In this document: one piece after another, positions 41,277 through 54,219 of the stretch
Numbering within the stretch: position 1 is the first letter of the stretch
Layout of the letters: every line of letters starts with the position of its first letter
Assembly (NCBI GenBank): GCA_949318235.1
Contig: OX439131.1
Location: 32,996,631-33,060,630 of the forward strand
Origin: Ecdyonurus torrentis
Lineage: Eukaryota; Arthropoda; Insecta; Ephemeroptera; Heptageniidae
Reading direction: 5' to 3'
DNA length: 64,000 nt
Notes under the pieces: generated by a model
Databases searched by the model: none
What the model saw: the letters and a program-made list of their open reading frames with translations, nothing else
Told to the model about the DNA's origin: nothing
Program-made: the position numbers and the translations under genes

Positions 41277-44009
41277 TAAAATTTGAGTGGTCAGCTTAGG
41301 TCATAGATCATAGTATAATAAATAAAAGAATTTGTTGATTAAGAAGTTTTAAACACGTGTGATTTAAATCTGACGTCTTTATTATTTGAGAAAAATAAAT
41401 AATATAATGTTAAATATATTGGAAAATCATATATAATAGCGAAGAAAAATTCTTGACATTATTTACAATAGTGATTATTTCTAAACTTATAGATAAACTT
41501 AATTTATTTTAATAAAGATAATAATAGTATACTTATTTAACAATCTCTATAATGGTCTAACATGTATACAAGAAGAAATTAATACTGCTATATAATATGT
41601 ATATGCATAAAAATGTTCGATTCAACAAGTTTTAATACGTGGTGAAGCAATAAGTTGATTTGATGTTAATGTGAGGATAGTTTACATGTATGCAAAACAC
41701 TCTTGTGGTGTGAGAGTTTGGCCACTCAACTGATATACACGGTAAGAAATTAAAATCTCATATGGATTGTACAGTACATATTGAAATAAAGTTTCAATCT
41801 GGCAGGGATAAAATGACAAATTAACAATTTTCAATTTGAAGATTTTACCCATGAGAAATTCATTTTATTTACATTTAAGAAAAAACTTTCATTTCATTCT
41901 TTTCTTCTTTTGTCATGGTAAAATTTGTGATGCAGTAAATATATATCTCCATCACAATAACTGAAAAAAATTGCTATAGAACAAACTGACGTGTTTTTAT
42001 TATTTTGTTTTTTTAGATCCAAGCCAAGCAATTACATATATGAATATTTTGAGGTATATTATTATTATTTGTAACCATGTGCTATGCCATATAAATCCAC
42101 ATTAAAGAAAAAAATGCAATGCAATAGACGACGTTTATTTTCATAAAACATGTTCTCCGTTGAATTTCGTGATACTTTTCTTAGACATTTAAAAAAAAAA
42201 TTGAAGTTTATGATGATGGTGGTAAAAACGTCACAAATACACTTTCATGCATTAAAGTGTTGCATGCAACAGAAAAAAAGGAAGTATTTGCAGAAATACT
42301 TCAATTGATTTTTTTTTAAATAAAAATAACAACAAATTTTAAAGTATGATTTTCAAAACTTTAATTTTGTGTTATAGAAATTTTACAATACTAATTTTTT
42401 CACAGTGTTTAGCGGCAATGTTCACACAGAGAAAAAGTTGATATTTTTCATGTGTGTATATATATAAAAGCTTCCCAACACATCAAAATTTTGTGTTGAG
42501 AGAGAAAGAAAGACTTTTAACTTATACGAGGAAAGAGAGTGCTTAAAAAACACCTATACAAGTAGGCAAGATGTTAATTTATTAATATTTTTATTATATA
42601 GAACTCACTATTTATAGTTTATCCATTTACCATTAATGAATGTTTCTTTAAAATACTACTTAAACAGCAGGTATAATAACGTCACAAAATATATAATAAA
42701 CTTTTTGAACCTCGCTCCAGGAATATTAATATAAACTCTAATCCTTTTCACAAGTATCACTATGTTATTTTGTATTATTATTATATTAAAAAAAAGTATT
42801 AAAATTTGTTTAAGTTGTATTAGAAAAAAAATACACATGTTATAAAAATAAATAAAAAAATTTGATTGTAATCTGTGTTATTATATTGATTTCTTTTTAT
42901 TGACAACTTGCTTCCAACAGAATTACAAACACACAATGCTTTTTGATAGTTTGTTTTGTTATATAGCATTGTATAGAAAAAATTCGATAGAACAAAAAAA
43001 TTAAATGTTTTGTTCCGTATATAAAAAACTGCTCCCTTTTTTTTTTTGTCCTTTTTCTACAATAAAAACTTTGTCTGGGAAGTTAAATTTAATGAATGAG
43101 TTTGTTCGCAATAATAATAATACTTTTTTTTTTATAGAAATATCTTACATTTTTTTATAATAGCTGCTCTAATTTTAAATAAAATTAATTTGCATATTAT
43201 ATTGTAATCAATCGATAATATGGTCCATACATAATGAGTATAATAATAAAATAAGAGTTAATTTTTTTACTTATAGAAAGGAGATTCTATATATAATAGA
43301 AAACTGTAGTTATAAAGTAATTTAGAATGTTCAAACAGTTGCATACCTAACAGGATACGAGGAAACATTAATATCTCAAAACCTTTTCTCTGAAACATTT
43401 TATCGTTCACTCACACCAAAAAGAAAACAAACAAACGAATCATTATTAAAAAACGTTTTATTATCATTAAAATAAATAATTCATTTATTTAATTGTATTT
43501 TTTTTTCATCTGTTTTTATTCGGTCTCTAGCTGATAACAATGAACGAAATAATAATTTTTTTTATATACTTTAATTTTTTTTCTGAGAAATAAACACGTG
43601 TCTACATATTTAATTTTAGTATTAATGGAGATTTTTATTATATATATACATATAAATAAATTATAAAGTATTTTTATTTCACTTAACTAAAATTTCAGCA
43701 AACGAATGCGTGATCATTATGCATACTACCTGTTGTAATATACTTTTTTTTTATGTTCTCTTTCAACGGCAATTTCCTCTTAATTTAAAAAAAATAATTA
43801 TATATATCTTTTATAAGGGTAATTGCAGTCAGTTTATAATAATTTATTAAAGTAAACATATATTATACTGAAATCTCATGTCACCTTGAGTGAATAAAGG
43901 TTCATGGCTATGGAAAATTTAAGATTGTAATTTTATAAAGGCATTGTTTTATGGAATAATGGCTGAGAGTTGAAACTTTTATATAAAGTTTTGGGGCGGG
44001 TCTCACTCA

Positions 44010-44012
<3 letters not shown>

Positions 44013-44096
<84 letters not shown>
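44013..44096. repeat. (TC)n microsatellite
   Basis: About 84 bp of TC preceded by GGGGCGGG (43992-43999). Confidence 0.95.
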
Positions 44097-44099
<3 letters not shown>

Positions 44100-45052
44100 C
44101 TGTTACTTTTATGTCATGCCATCTAAAAACGTCACGGTTCAAGCACCCATTTTATAGTCATTGTCGTGTGTATAAAAAACAAGATGGCGTTTATTTTTTT
44201 ATTAGGTATAATATTACATATAATTTTATATTTATACTATCACTTTTCATAATTTATAAAACAAAATCTACTTATTAAACATTAAAAGTTCATTTTTATT
44301 TGTGAAAATATCATATATTTTAATTTCAACATTATTGAATGTTTATATTTATGTAATTGTCATATTTGTTTCAAATGATGAATTTAAGTATTAATTAAAC
44401 ATAATTTTGATTATAGTAATAATACAAAACTTAATTGTTGATGTATCGGATTTTGAATTCTTTAATTTATAAGCAATTACATTATATATGGAATTTACTT
44501 ATTCTTAAAATGTATATGAATATATTACATCACCAATAATATATTTATTTTATGCTACAACGCGTGATTCAACATCGTTATTTAAAATAACGTAAAAAAA
44601 AAGTTACGTCGCAGTTGATCAATTTTATATATATACAAAATAGATATTTAGCTTAAACTATAAACAAAAATAATATAAATAAAACAAAAGAAAAAAAAAC
44701 AAGGGTGTTTAAAATTTATATATATAATATAAAAAAAATATATACATCAACAAAACCCGGATACCTGAACTTTAAAAACAGAGGTGAAGACAAAATTGAA
44801 GAAGGTATCGCGGCGGTGACTCAACATAAAAATAATGAAACGCGTGAGAGAGATGAAAAAAAATAAAAAGAAAGAAGGATGCCTTGTCTATAAGTGACCC
44901 GTGATGACCAGTAAGAAAAAAAAATTGAAGTAAATTTTTATTCGCTGTACGGTAGTAACTTTTGATGTCAGTCAATTTTTACGTTATAAACCTCAATCCG
45001 CAAACTTCAAAAATTTCATCGTCAAAAATAATAACACGGATGGAGTTCTTAG

Positions 45053-45088
<36 letters not shown>

Positions 45089-45954
45089 TCAATTTATTTC
45101 TTTATACATTGCCTCATTAGAAAATACAAAAATGTAATTATTTTATTAATTAAGAAATTATTATTATATAAAAATGAAAGAAAGCAAAAAATTGAAGTTG
45201 CGATATACAGTATATGTGTATAAAAAAGGTCATTCAAAAGCTGTATGATTTTTTTTTTCCATTAGAACCGGAAGTTCAAGGTTTCTATTTTAGACTTTTT
45301 GCTGACTTTATAGTGTTTGAATGTAAGTGAATTGTTTGTACTTTTTTTTGTGTGTGCTAATGTTGTATAAAATTTTAGAGTATGAAATTGCTTTACTTTA
45401 TTAAATAATTAAAACATCAAAACGACACGAGATGTTAAATGCTTTGTACATATCGTATAGAAAAAAACACACAATTATTGTTATTGTACTATGATATTTT
45501 TTTGCAATTGTAAATATAAGCACTTAATGAAACGTTTCATCCACTGAAATTACTATAACTTTGCGAATGATGAAATTTTGTATACGTATATACGACGTAT
45601 AGCACACCAATACAAAAGTTCTTAATATTTTGATTTTAAAAGTAAAATTTTTATAGATTTTGACAAAAATTATTTAAATTAAAATTTTAAAGCATAACCA
45701 ATTCTTCCTATTCAAAATAAGCACACTTGAAAAACAATACTTATTTAGGCTTCTGTTTTATGTTATTTATTACTAGTAACTTTTTAAATCTGATCTCTGC
45801 CAAAAAGAGAGAAAAAAATATTAGAATCTTTTAGGTTTTTATTAAATATCCAGTGTATAATGAATTTCACAACTGTAAATTGATGATGTGATCAAAATAT
45901 ACGTTTTTCAATCAGTTTTTAAAATCATTGAGGAATCACGTATAACTAATATAA

Positions 45955-46075
45955 TGGGAAACAGATTCATTGTTATACTATTGCGAGGTTCCCATCACAC
46001 GAGATTGAAATGAATGTGAGGGTATCAGTGGGTGGAGTGAGTTCCCATAGCAACCTTTTGACCAGGTGTTCAAGA
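45955..46075. promoter_or_regulatory. Conserved-looking island with RFX X-box
   Basis: GTTCCCATAGCAAC (46041-46054) matches the palindromic RFX X-box consensus, known to control ciliary genes in animals. CAGGTG E-box at 46063-46068. The island is GC-richer than its flanks and non-coding in every frame I checked. Confidence 0.4.
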
Positions 46076-46827
46076 ATTAAATTCACGCTCTTTTTTTATT
46101 ATTTTTTTTTTTTCATTGATCGATTTGCAAAATTTTAAATTTTGTCATGCCTGATGATTTTTTTTTCTTCTCAACTTAAAACAGTTAACTTATTTCATTC
46201 TGTTTCCAAATATGCACATTAGTATTCGATCATTTTCTCTTGCGTTTTAAAGTATAGTTTTCGCAAACTACAGTGAACGCCAGATTTTATGTCAGTTTAT
46301 ATATAAATAATATATATATAAAATCTATAGATTTTCATCGCTGCAACAATTCAAATCCTTTGACTTACGCAGAATCTGATGTTCATTTATACTTTACAGA
46401 CTTCCATAAGCTTTTAAATTTACCCTCTTTAGAATATTTTTCTTATGCCAATTTTCATCTCATTCTCTATATACAAAATTATTTACCTTTTTTAATAAAA
46501 AAGGTAATTTATAGATATATATTTAACTCTAAATTTTTTCTCGGAGCAATTTTTTTTTTTTTTTTTTTACACACAATCATGCTCTTTAATTAATTAGAAA
46601 ATTCATACGTTCCAGCATGAAACAAAACTTAAACCTTACAGTATACGTTCTAATTTTTGATAAATTTGAAACCAACTGTATAAATTCGATATGTATGTTA
46701 ATAATTACGAAAACCGTATAGATATATCTAATACAATTTTCTTGTTAAGTTTTTAATATATATATATATAGTAACAAGCGTGAAATAGTAAAATCTTGCC
46801 GTGAAGGAAACTTTGTTTGCTTCTGCA

Positions 46828-46830
<3 letters not shown>

Positions 46831-46918
<88 letters not shown>
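46831..46918. repeat. (TA)n microsatellite
   Basis: About 88 bp of TA. Confidence 0.95.
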
Positions 46919-46925
<7 letters not shown>

Positions 46926-47754
46926 TATCAAAGAATGTAGCATATCACTACAGTTAACTTTATGTGAATATATACTTTTTATAATATTCATCCCTTTATA
47001 CATTACATTAACAAGATAAAAAAATATAAATTCTCTCTATAAACTCATCTTATATTGTGTGTATTTTTTTTAACTGTAAATATTTAAAATTAAGTTCCCG
47101 TAACCAAAATTCAGTAAAATATATATTATACTTTATAAGGTTCGTTAATTTAATGTATAGAAAATGTTTTGACCACGAAATGTAAAAAATTAATGATAAA
47201 TCAGCGGGAGCTTTATACACACACGTAAAAGTTTCATCTTTATATATACTTTGGTTACTTATGGACTGTATATAATCTTGTTGATTAGCTCATCAAAAAC
47301 CACGCCTACTATACCGGTTAATTGACCACAGACTCATGATGATGCAGTATAAAACTAATAATAAACCTTACACCTGTCAACTTGAATTAAAATCTTATAT
47401 TGTAAAAACATAATTATTAATTAAAATTTCAAATTTATTACTATATATTAATTTATTAAAAAAAAAAAATTCTCCGATACTTTTAATAAAAATTATATAC
47501 GTCTTTGTAATTTTATACTGCTTGTATATTATTTAGTTTGTTTATATTTCAGAATTATGATTTATAGATTTCTTATATGTAAATTTTTGCATCATAATAT
47601 AGTATGCAGTTATGTAAACAAGATGATTATAATTAAAAATTTCTTATACTTAAAGCCATAGACCACATAAAACAACATGTGATTGTTAATGAATAAACAC
47701 GAAATGGGATCTTCAAAGCTGTTGGCAATTTTTACCAGAATGTTAATGTAACCC

Positions 47755-47900
47755 CATGAAGGAGCGTGAAAAATCTGTAAAGTATGCAATTTGCGTGAAA
47801 GTTTATGTTTATGACGTCAGAAACATGCAAAAATTAGTATGAAAATGTTGTGCTTGCATAAATTGAATGTTCTGATCACTGCTACGGGACTACTGTTGGG
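47755..47900. promoter_or_regulatory. GC-richer island with CRE and octamer-like motifs
   Basis: TGACGTCA at 47812-47819, followed by CATGCAAAAATTA (POU/octamer-like) and preceded by TATGCAATTTGCGTG. Nothing coding is seen. It looks like a compact enhancer. Confidence 0.3.
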
Positions 47901-48681
47901 TTTTGAGACAAACTAATGTTATTTATGTAAATTCCATCAAGTGTTTTGTGATATAAATGCTTATGTTTTTCTCTGGTCTATTCCTTTAAGTATAGAAAGG
48001 AGAAATCAATATTTTTGCTCCATGGGTACAATATTTCTAATTAATAAATTTTAGGTTTTTGCTTTTTAAAATCAAACTTTTATTTGTATACTTGTCTAAC
48101 GTGAAATTTTCACAACGGTTTCATAGGTCAAATTAAAATCTCTTGTGCATGAGATTATTTTTCTATTTTAATTTTTTGGGAAACTTTTAGAATAAAGCTC
48201 TCACATGAACCTTTTATATTTAACAACAATTTTCATATAATATGTACTTAAATTTCACATTAAAAAAATAATTGTTTGTTTACATTATTTCCCATAATTT
48301 TAAATTTTATTTTAAATAGTTGTGTTAAATTGAAACTTAAATTCACATTACTGTAACTCTTTACAGGATCTGTATTAAAATAAACCCTTATTGTAAACGA
48401 TAGTTAAAAACAACAACATACAAATGGATAGTTTTGAATTCTCTAAAAAAGATAGCTCTTTAAAAAAAATTGCTACAAACAATCTACGCGAATAATGAAA
48501 AATAAATAATAAAATGCATCGTTCCTCTTTTTTTATACCATAGTAATAATATCGTCAATTTCAGAACCAAAATTAACCGATGATCAAATGTTTAATTTTG
48601 GTAAGGTTCTTTTACAAATTGACAAATATTCTATGCTTTAACAAGCAATTAAGTTTATTTTATATACGTATAAAAAGAAAG

Positions 48682-48728
<47 letters not shown>

Positions 48729-49064
48729 AGCGCACTAAATGTGAAAGAAATCCTCACATCGTTTTGTTGACAAGTTTTTTTTTTTGTTTTTTTTTTTTGT
48801 TTTGTTAATCCATGAATAATTAACAATTGTGAAGATTCACATCAAGATCTCTCACTGACAATTAATAAGAATGACAAAGAGAAAAGTATGTGTCAAAAAC
48901 TGTATAACAGGTGACAAAAAAAATAGACATGTGTTCCTGCAACAAAAAAGTGCATCGCAAAGAGGAAGGAAGAACGTGTGTGATGGAGGCAAAAAAACAC
49001 TCCATACGCATGATATTAATTTTTTTATTTCTATTCAAAATAGCAAAGACAATTTAAATATCCC

Positions 49065-49066
<2 letters not shown>

Positions 49067-49105
<39 letters not shown>

Positions 49106-49107
49106 TT
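49067..49107. repeat. (TC)n microsatellite
   Basis: About 40 bp of TC with one CA interruption. Confidence 0.9.
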
Positions 49108-49707
49108 ATAAAAATCTCATATCGTATCCAAGAATGGAAATTTTAATTACTTATTTCAAACCGTACCTAAAAATTAAATTACTTCATATTTAATGTGACG
49201 TTATTTGTTTATTGTCATAAGTATGTAATCTCAAAAGAATGATTATACTCATAAATGATGATATCTTATAAAAAGTTATGGTATACTATAATATCATTAC
49301 ATCTATTTTTTTCACTCATAATTCAACCGAACAATTGAATATATATATATATAAAAATAAAATACTCAATGCATTAGAAATAATATTAATGTACGTAAAT
49401 CTATTACCCAAATTATATTATACTGTATATTATAAAAAAAAAATTAACTTCATCTATTTTTTTTTTACTGATTCATTTATAACATTCAAAATATGATACT
49501 CATAAAATAAAAATTATCATTAAGTAGCATGAAAAGAATTTTAAAATTAATAATTTTACTTAATATGAAATACAATTTTAATAATATTAATGAAATATTA
49601 TATATATAAAAAAAATGAAGTTTTACATCCTGGATTTTTTTTTTTATTGTCTTTAAAATGTAAAATGCAATTTTTGCGATCATAGATGTTTTTTTTAATG
49701 CGAATGA

Positions 49708-49830
49708 CCCGATAATTCATGGCTCGAGCGAAACATTATATCTTTAACTCACGAATTTCCGTACTATCGACAAGACAATGCACCCCGTGCCACGCCAAGT
49801 ATTGATCGATTGGTGATGCTGGAAACGTGA
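49708..49830 (+). pseudogene. Possible DDE-transposase relic
   Basis: A 40-codon frame between TGA codons in a GC-richer patch contains YRQDNAPRAT. This recalls the QDNAP-H segment around the second catalytic Asp of Tc1/mariner transposases. The downstream residues do not continue the family pattern clearly and no inverted repeats were seen, so this is weak. Confidence 0.18.
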
Positions 49831-49963
49831 TCCTTTTAAAATTTTCTTTGTTAATAGAAAATTACAAAATTTAAATTGCATGAAACAAGCAAATCAAAAT
49901 TATAAACTCTGTTTATATATAACAAAAACATTTGATATTATACTGATTTTTTTTTATTAAAAC

Positions 49964-50155
49964 TGGTATATCGTCAAAATTACGTTTTTCATCAATTAAT
50001 GTAAAATCGAATTTCTACTTAATATTATAGGTATCGTCAAAATTAAGTTTTTTATCATTATTGAAGCAAATTGCAACTTAACATGATATGGTTAATCATC
50101 AAAATTAAGTTTGTGATCAATATGGAAGCGAATTTCAACTTAAGAATTCGAAATC
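49964..50155 (+). repeat. Three-copy degenerate tandem repeat, period 62-63 bp
   Basis: TCRTCAAAATTAMG recurs at 49971, 50034 and 50096. Each copy continues with a T-rich stretch, ATCAWTA, a GAAGCRAATT-like segment and an AACTTAA-like end. Copies 2 and 3 are closest. This minisatellite-like unit is unrelated to the surrounding dinucleotide repeats. Confidence 0.65.
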
Positions 50156-52904
50156 AAATCATTTTCACATAACAGAAAATAATATGTTATTAACTTTATA
50201 AATATCTTGATAGAAAATCATCTTGTTGTTGTATAAAAATAAATATGATAAACGTTTAATAATTAAATAAAACTTTTAATGGATATTTCAAAATAATAAT
50301 AATAACTATATATTACAATAATTGAACTCTTTCAATTAAATTGGTAGACCTCATCAAACATCCATAATATATTTAATGATTTATTTATAAGTTGTAACGT
50401 AAAACAAATCATATAATCGATTACTTATAATAAAAAATCAATTAAAAACAAAACGCCCATTTACTCATTACATCAAGAATAAGGAACAAAAAAAAAAAAG
50501 GGTAATAACACAAAACATATAATTTTTGTTCCCATAACCATTTAATTGTTTGTTGCTTTATAATATTAAAAATTTAATAAGCATTATATTATTTTTATTG
50601 ATATATTTTTCAACACAACACGCATGAAAAAAAACACGTTAAAAGTAGTCATGTATTATATGGTTTTAACCTTTTATTTATTTTTTTTTTAACAAAAAAA
50701 TTTATAAATAAAAAACAAACATGAAAATACGTTTTATTATTCCATCGATAAAATTATATATTTTATCTCTATATATTTATTTTTATAATAGAGTTTTATG
50801 AATCACTGTATATAGCTTGTTTATTATGCCATAACATTTGTATAGAAATTGTTAATTTGATGTATATGAAAAAAAAAAAAAAAAATATGGAACTTAAATT
50901 TACTTATAAAAAAATTTCATAAAAATACATTGACAATACCGGAAACAGTTACAGTCATTAAAATAAGCAGTATAATAGGCAGGAAAAAAAATAGATAAAT
51001 GCCCTTTAGGATATTGTCACTGTATGATATAACATACAAAAAATGTATAATCTTATGTTTAGAATTGTTATATGTCACAGCAAACATATATGAGATTTAT
51101 ATATTTTTATTTAAATCTTACATTTTTGTTACTATAGAAAAGAAGAAAAAAAAAATGCCATTTATTTTTGAGTCGGTGATAATATCTCTGTTAGATGACT
51201 TTCTCTCTCGTTCTGTAGTTTGGCTGAGACTTACAAAAGAGGGTGGATTTTTTTTACCCCCCAACCCTACCCCCCTTGGGCATGCAAGTCAAGCAATCTG
51301 GTGCGCCCAGCTAATGCGATGTTAATATCTCAGCCTTTTCTGATCACAAACTATATAGGGCTGACTAATGCGATTTTCATAGCACACACACAGACTCTAT
51401 ACACATCTATCACCAAATATATATATATACGATTAATCGTTCGATTTAACTTTATATTTTTATTCTATAATATATAGTCAATTTACTACATTGAAATGTT
51501 TAAAAAAAAAAAAAAAGAAGAAGAAGAATAGGAGGGGTACTTTTAGTCTGTAAAATTTGTCATATAATTCTACACCAGAAAATATTGTTAAAGCATCTTG
51601 GATTTTCCTACTTCACACCAGGCTATATATATGTAACTATGCTCATAAAAAATTTTCATAAAAAAAAATTACAAAATATTTTTCAATGCAAAAAAATGTA
51701 TGTTCCTTTTCGTTTATGGCTTGGCTTAGTAAATTAAGACTCAATATATTTTTGTTAATATATATAACATTTGAATTACTTTAGTTTTTCCTAAAATGTA
51801 TATGAGGTTATTTTTATAACTGATTGCTGAATCTTATAGTTGACTTTAAATAAATAAGAACTTTAGAAGTTAATTTTATAGAAACATTTCAATATTTTAA
51901 AGGTTTAAATCTATCAAATTCAAAATTTTTGATTTTTTAAATACTTTTTTCCCCCTAAATAAAGGATTTTCCAAAAGAGAAGTAAACCTATACGTAAACT
52001 ATATTTATGAAGAACCTTTTTATGAGATTGCAAGTTGGAAACTGATCTGCAACAATTTTGCTATATAAAATCAATATTTTCAAATTTATACAAGAGAAAA
52101 ATATATAAATATGAATATACCACATTTCAAAATATTCCCCTTACACTTGTGTTGTTCAAATTTTGAGAAGGGAGGAAGGGAGCTAAAACTGACAGTGACA
52201 ATAGATAAAACTATCATGTTAATAATTTTTTTGTCACATGTAATTAATTTTATAAACACATTAAAAAAAAATGGAAGTCAAAGTTATGGTTCTAAACCCA
52301 AAATAATCACACACGTATACGCAACACACATGCGAGCCCTTGAAATAACCTTGTGGCATAAAAATTATATAGTATAATACTGTATAATAAATGACAACTT
52401 TACACCAAGCATGATATTTTTCTAAAATATAATAAGATGGAGTTTTAAATTTTATTATTATATATATTTTTTCGTATATATACTTTTAATTACCACGTAT
52501 ATATTTTTCTATCATTAGATACAAAAAAATATATTTAGATTTAATCTTATTTTTAAATTGCTTTGAGATTTATTATAGAGAGAAAAAAATATTACAAAAA
52601 AATGAAAATAATAAGAAATATAAAATATATATATTATATAAAATTCTTATGATTTTACTACAAAATTGGTCACTTAAACGCAATTTTTATCAGAATAATA
52701 ATAATAATAATAAAAATTTCAAAGTTTTGTTTCCTAAATATACTTTTCTATTATACAAAAAAAAAGAGTAAAAAAAGCTACGAGAACATTTTTAGAGTTA
52801 AGAACAGTTTTATCATGGAGAGTATTATATAATTTTATATTTTTGATGTAGATTATATTAATAATGAGAAACAATGATATTTTGTGATAAAAGCTGTATG
52901 TGAC
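50156..52904. other. Gene-free stretch upstream of the promoter
   Basis: AT-rich. A C-rich patch at 51220-51320 is bracketed by GGCTGAGA and TCTCAGCC, and CTAATGCGAT occurs twice (51310 and 51365). No gene is seen. Confidence 0.45.
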
Positions 52905-53148
52905 ACAGAGAAAAAGGCGTGGCAAAATGGGCGTGAGTAGTAATGAATGGGCGTGGTGCTCAACGGGGCGGGTATGGTAAGTTTTATGTGGACTGCTTTG
53001 GCGCAAGTCTAAGCACTCGGGCTCGGGGATCGAGTTCAGGTGTATGCCTGGCTGCCTGAAATACGGGGGCGTGAATGCGCAAACTAACATAAAACGCCAT
53101 CCCCGATCTTCTTTTGTCCCTCCTCCAACAATACACTAAAGCACAGTC
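52905..53148 (+). promoter_or_regulatory. GC-box promoter region of the gene
   Basis: This is the most GC-rich island in the window and lies directly upstream of the first exon. GGGCGTG boxes occur at 52929-52935, 52949-52955 and 53067-53073, a related GGCGTGG at 52916-52922, and GGGGCGGG at 52965-52972. These are binding sites typical of Sp/KLF-family zinc-finger proteins. TCAGTC at 53147-53152 matches the arthropod initiator consensus, which would put +1 at A53149. There is no TATA box at -30. CpG dinucleotides are frequent here and rare in the flanks. Confidence 0.6.
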
Positions 53149-53152
53149 AGTC
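53147..53152 (+). promoter_or_regulatory. Initiator element TCAGTC
   Basis: It exactly matches the arthropod initiator (TCAGTY) and is preceded by an overlapping ACAGTC. No convincing downstream promoter element is seen at +28 to +33. Confidence 0.4.
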
Positions 53153-53183
53153 GCGACTACCGCGATCTACAGCATCGCAACAG
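53149..53183 (+). other. Short non-coding first exon
   Basis: The stretch follows an initiator-type TCAGTC and ends CAACAG|GTACAT at 53183/53184, a good donor. It is GC-rich (CGCGACTACCGCGATC) compared with its surroundings and contains no ATG. The 5' end is set by the initiator guess; transcription could start somewhat upstream in the CT-rich stretch at 53108-53125. Confidence 0.5.
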
Positions 53184-53493
53184 GTACATTTCTTCTCTCT
53201 CTCTCACTTAAAAAAACACGAGACTCAAAAAAAAATTGTCTATTAAATAAAAAAAAAATAAAGGAAGGGATATATTACTCACACACACACACCAAAAAAA
53301 AAAAGTTCGATAAAAAAAAAATCTTGTTGACCTTTTTCCATAATATATAATTTTTTTCTATAAGTGTGGCTTATGGAAGGTCATGGTATATAATAATATT
53401 ATCATATCACTATAAAGAAATGAAAAAAGAAATAGATAAATAAAAAAAAAGTGTTTTATATATTAACATTATTTTTATGCTTTTTTATTACAG
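53184..53493 (+). other. First intron (310 bp) of the gene
   Basis: It starts GTACAT, is AT-rich with poly-A runs and a short CA repeat (about 53279-53292), and ends in a T-rich tract plus ACAG. Possible branch-point adenines lie in TTAACATT (53463-53470). Confidence 0.5.
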
Positions 53494-54075
53494 ATCTTTC
53501 GGAGCACCGCCCCTCTCTTTCTCTCTTTCGCGCTCTTACTCTTTCTCTCTTTGAACCAAACTTTTTATCTTCATCTGTTTTGAAAGGAAGACGTTCAAAG
53601 AAACATTTTATTAACCATACATCAGTGAATCATGAACAGTGGTTAAGATAGGACAACAAAATTTTATAAATTTTTATTATTTTATAATTAAAATATATAA
53701 AAAATTATATAATTATAAGTGAAGTGAACTCTAATAACAAAACACTGGTAAAGAAAAACAAACAATTAAAAAAAACTACCTTACCGGTAAATTTTACCGG
53801 AACAATATTACCTGTATCAAAGTGTATAATATCAGTGTTAAAATTAATATATAAGTGACCAATATAAGTGTTAACCTCTATATAATTATATTTACCAGGG
53901 GAAAAAAACCCAAAACAATCAACAATAATTTTTACCGGTACTTATATAAGTGTGTAATTATAATAACTTAGTGTGTTGTGAACATATAGTGTATAATAAA
54001 TATTTATTATAACACACACGTATTATATACGAAAGTGATTGAAAAATTAATATTTTGGAGTGCAGAGGTACCGCG
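53494..54075 (+). other. 5' leader part of the coding exon
   Basis: A T-rich tract ending TTTTTTATTACAG (AG at 53492-53493) is a strong splice acceptor. The following sequence runs without interruption to the coding ATG. The leader starts CT-rich and becomes AT-rich. It contains a single ATG (53632) before the start codon, strikingly few for such AT-rich DNA, which fits a translated mRNA leader. ACCGGT-type motifs occur at 53783-53788, 53795-53800 and 53936-53941. A weaker alternative acceptor, GTGCAG at 54059-54064 just before the ATG, would shorten the leader but lacks a pyrimidine tract. Confidence 0.55.
53632..53646 (+). other. Four-codon upstream ORF in the leader
   Basis: ATG AAC AGT GGT TAA is the only upstream ORF in the predicted leader. 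It ends about 430 nt before the main ATG, so reinitiation would be possible. Its function is not shown. Confidence 0.35.
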
Positions 54076-54219
54076 ATGTACCCGTGGTACCGGGAGAGTG
54101 TAGGCCAATTAGGTCAGTTTTGCGGTAACCCTGCTGCGGCTGGTATGCCAGCATCTATCAAGACAGAGACTGGCTATAACGACTGTATGTTAGCTCTTGA
54201 CTACGCAGCACAAACTAAG
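54076..54219 (+). CDS. N-terminal coding exon of an unidentified protein (48 codons, partial)
   Basis: The frame opens at ATG 54076 in the context ACCGCGATGT and stays open to AAG|GTAAAG, a good splice donor at 54220, so the intron is phase 0. The same frame upstream has only a TTG (54055), so this ATG is the natural start. The 48 residues begin MYPWYRESVG. They include a G/A/P-rich stretch (residues 17-26), a psi-K-x-E sumoylation-type motif IKTE (residues 28-31) and an acidic-hydrophobic segment (36-43). Codons are much richer in G and C than the flanks, which supports true coding. There is no signal peptide or membrane segment. The composition, the SUMO-type motif and the long leader suggest the variable N-terminus of a nuclear regulator such as a transcription factor, but that is inference and I do not recognise the family. 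The exons for any folded domain are not visible in this window. Confidence 0.72.

Larger units (their letters stand above)
46080..49700. other. Gene-free AT-rich stretch
   Basis: A patch at 47280-47350 (ACCACGCCTAC, ACCGGTTAATTGACCACAG) and the CRE island at 47755-47900 look regulatory. Otherwise homopolymers and microsatellites. Confidence 0.45.

Noticed and set aside
48682..48727. Poly-A run as the tail of a processed pseudogene
   Set aside because: No gene-like sequence precedes it and no target duplication was found. Homopolymer runs are common throughout the window.
52734..53090. 118-codon minus-strand open frame in the promoter island
   Set aside because: It lies opposite the GC-box promoter, has no recognisable domain, and half of it is low-complexity AT-rich sequence. 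The plus-strand promoter reading explains the composition better.
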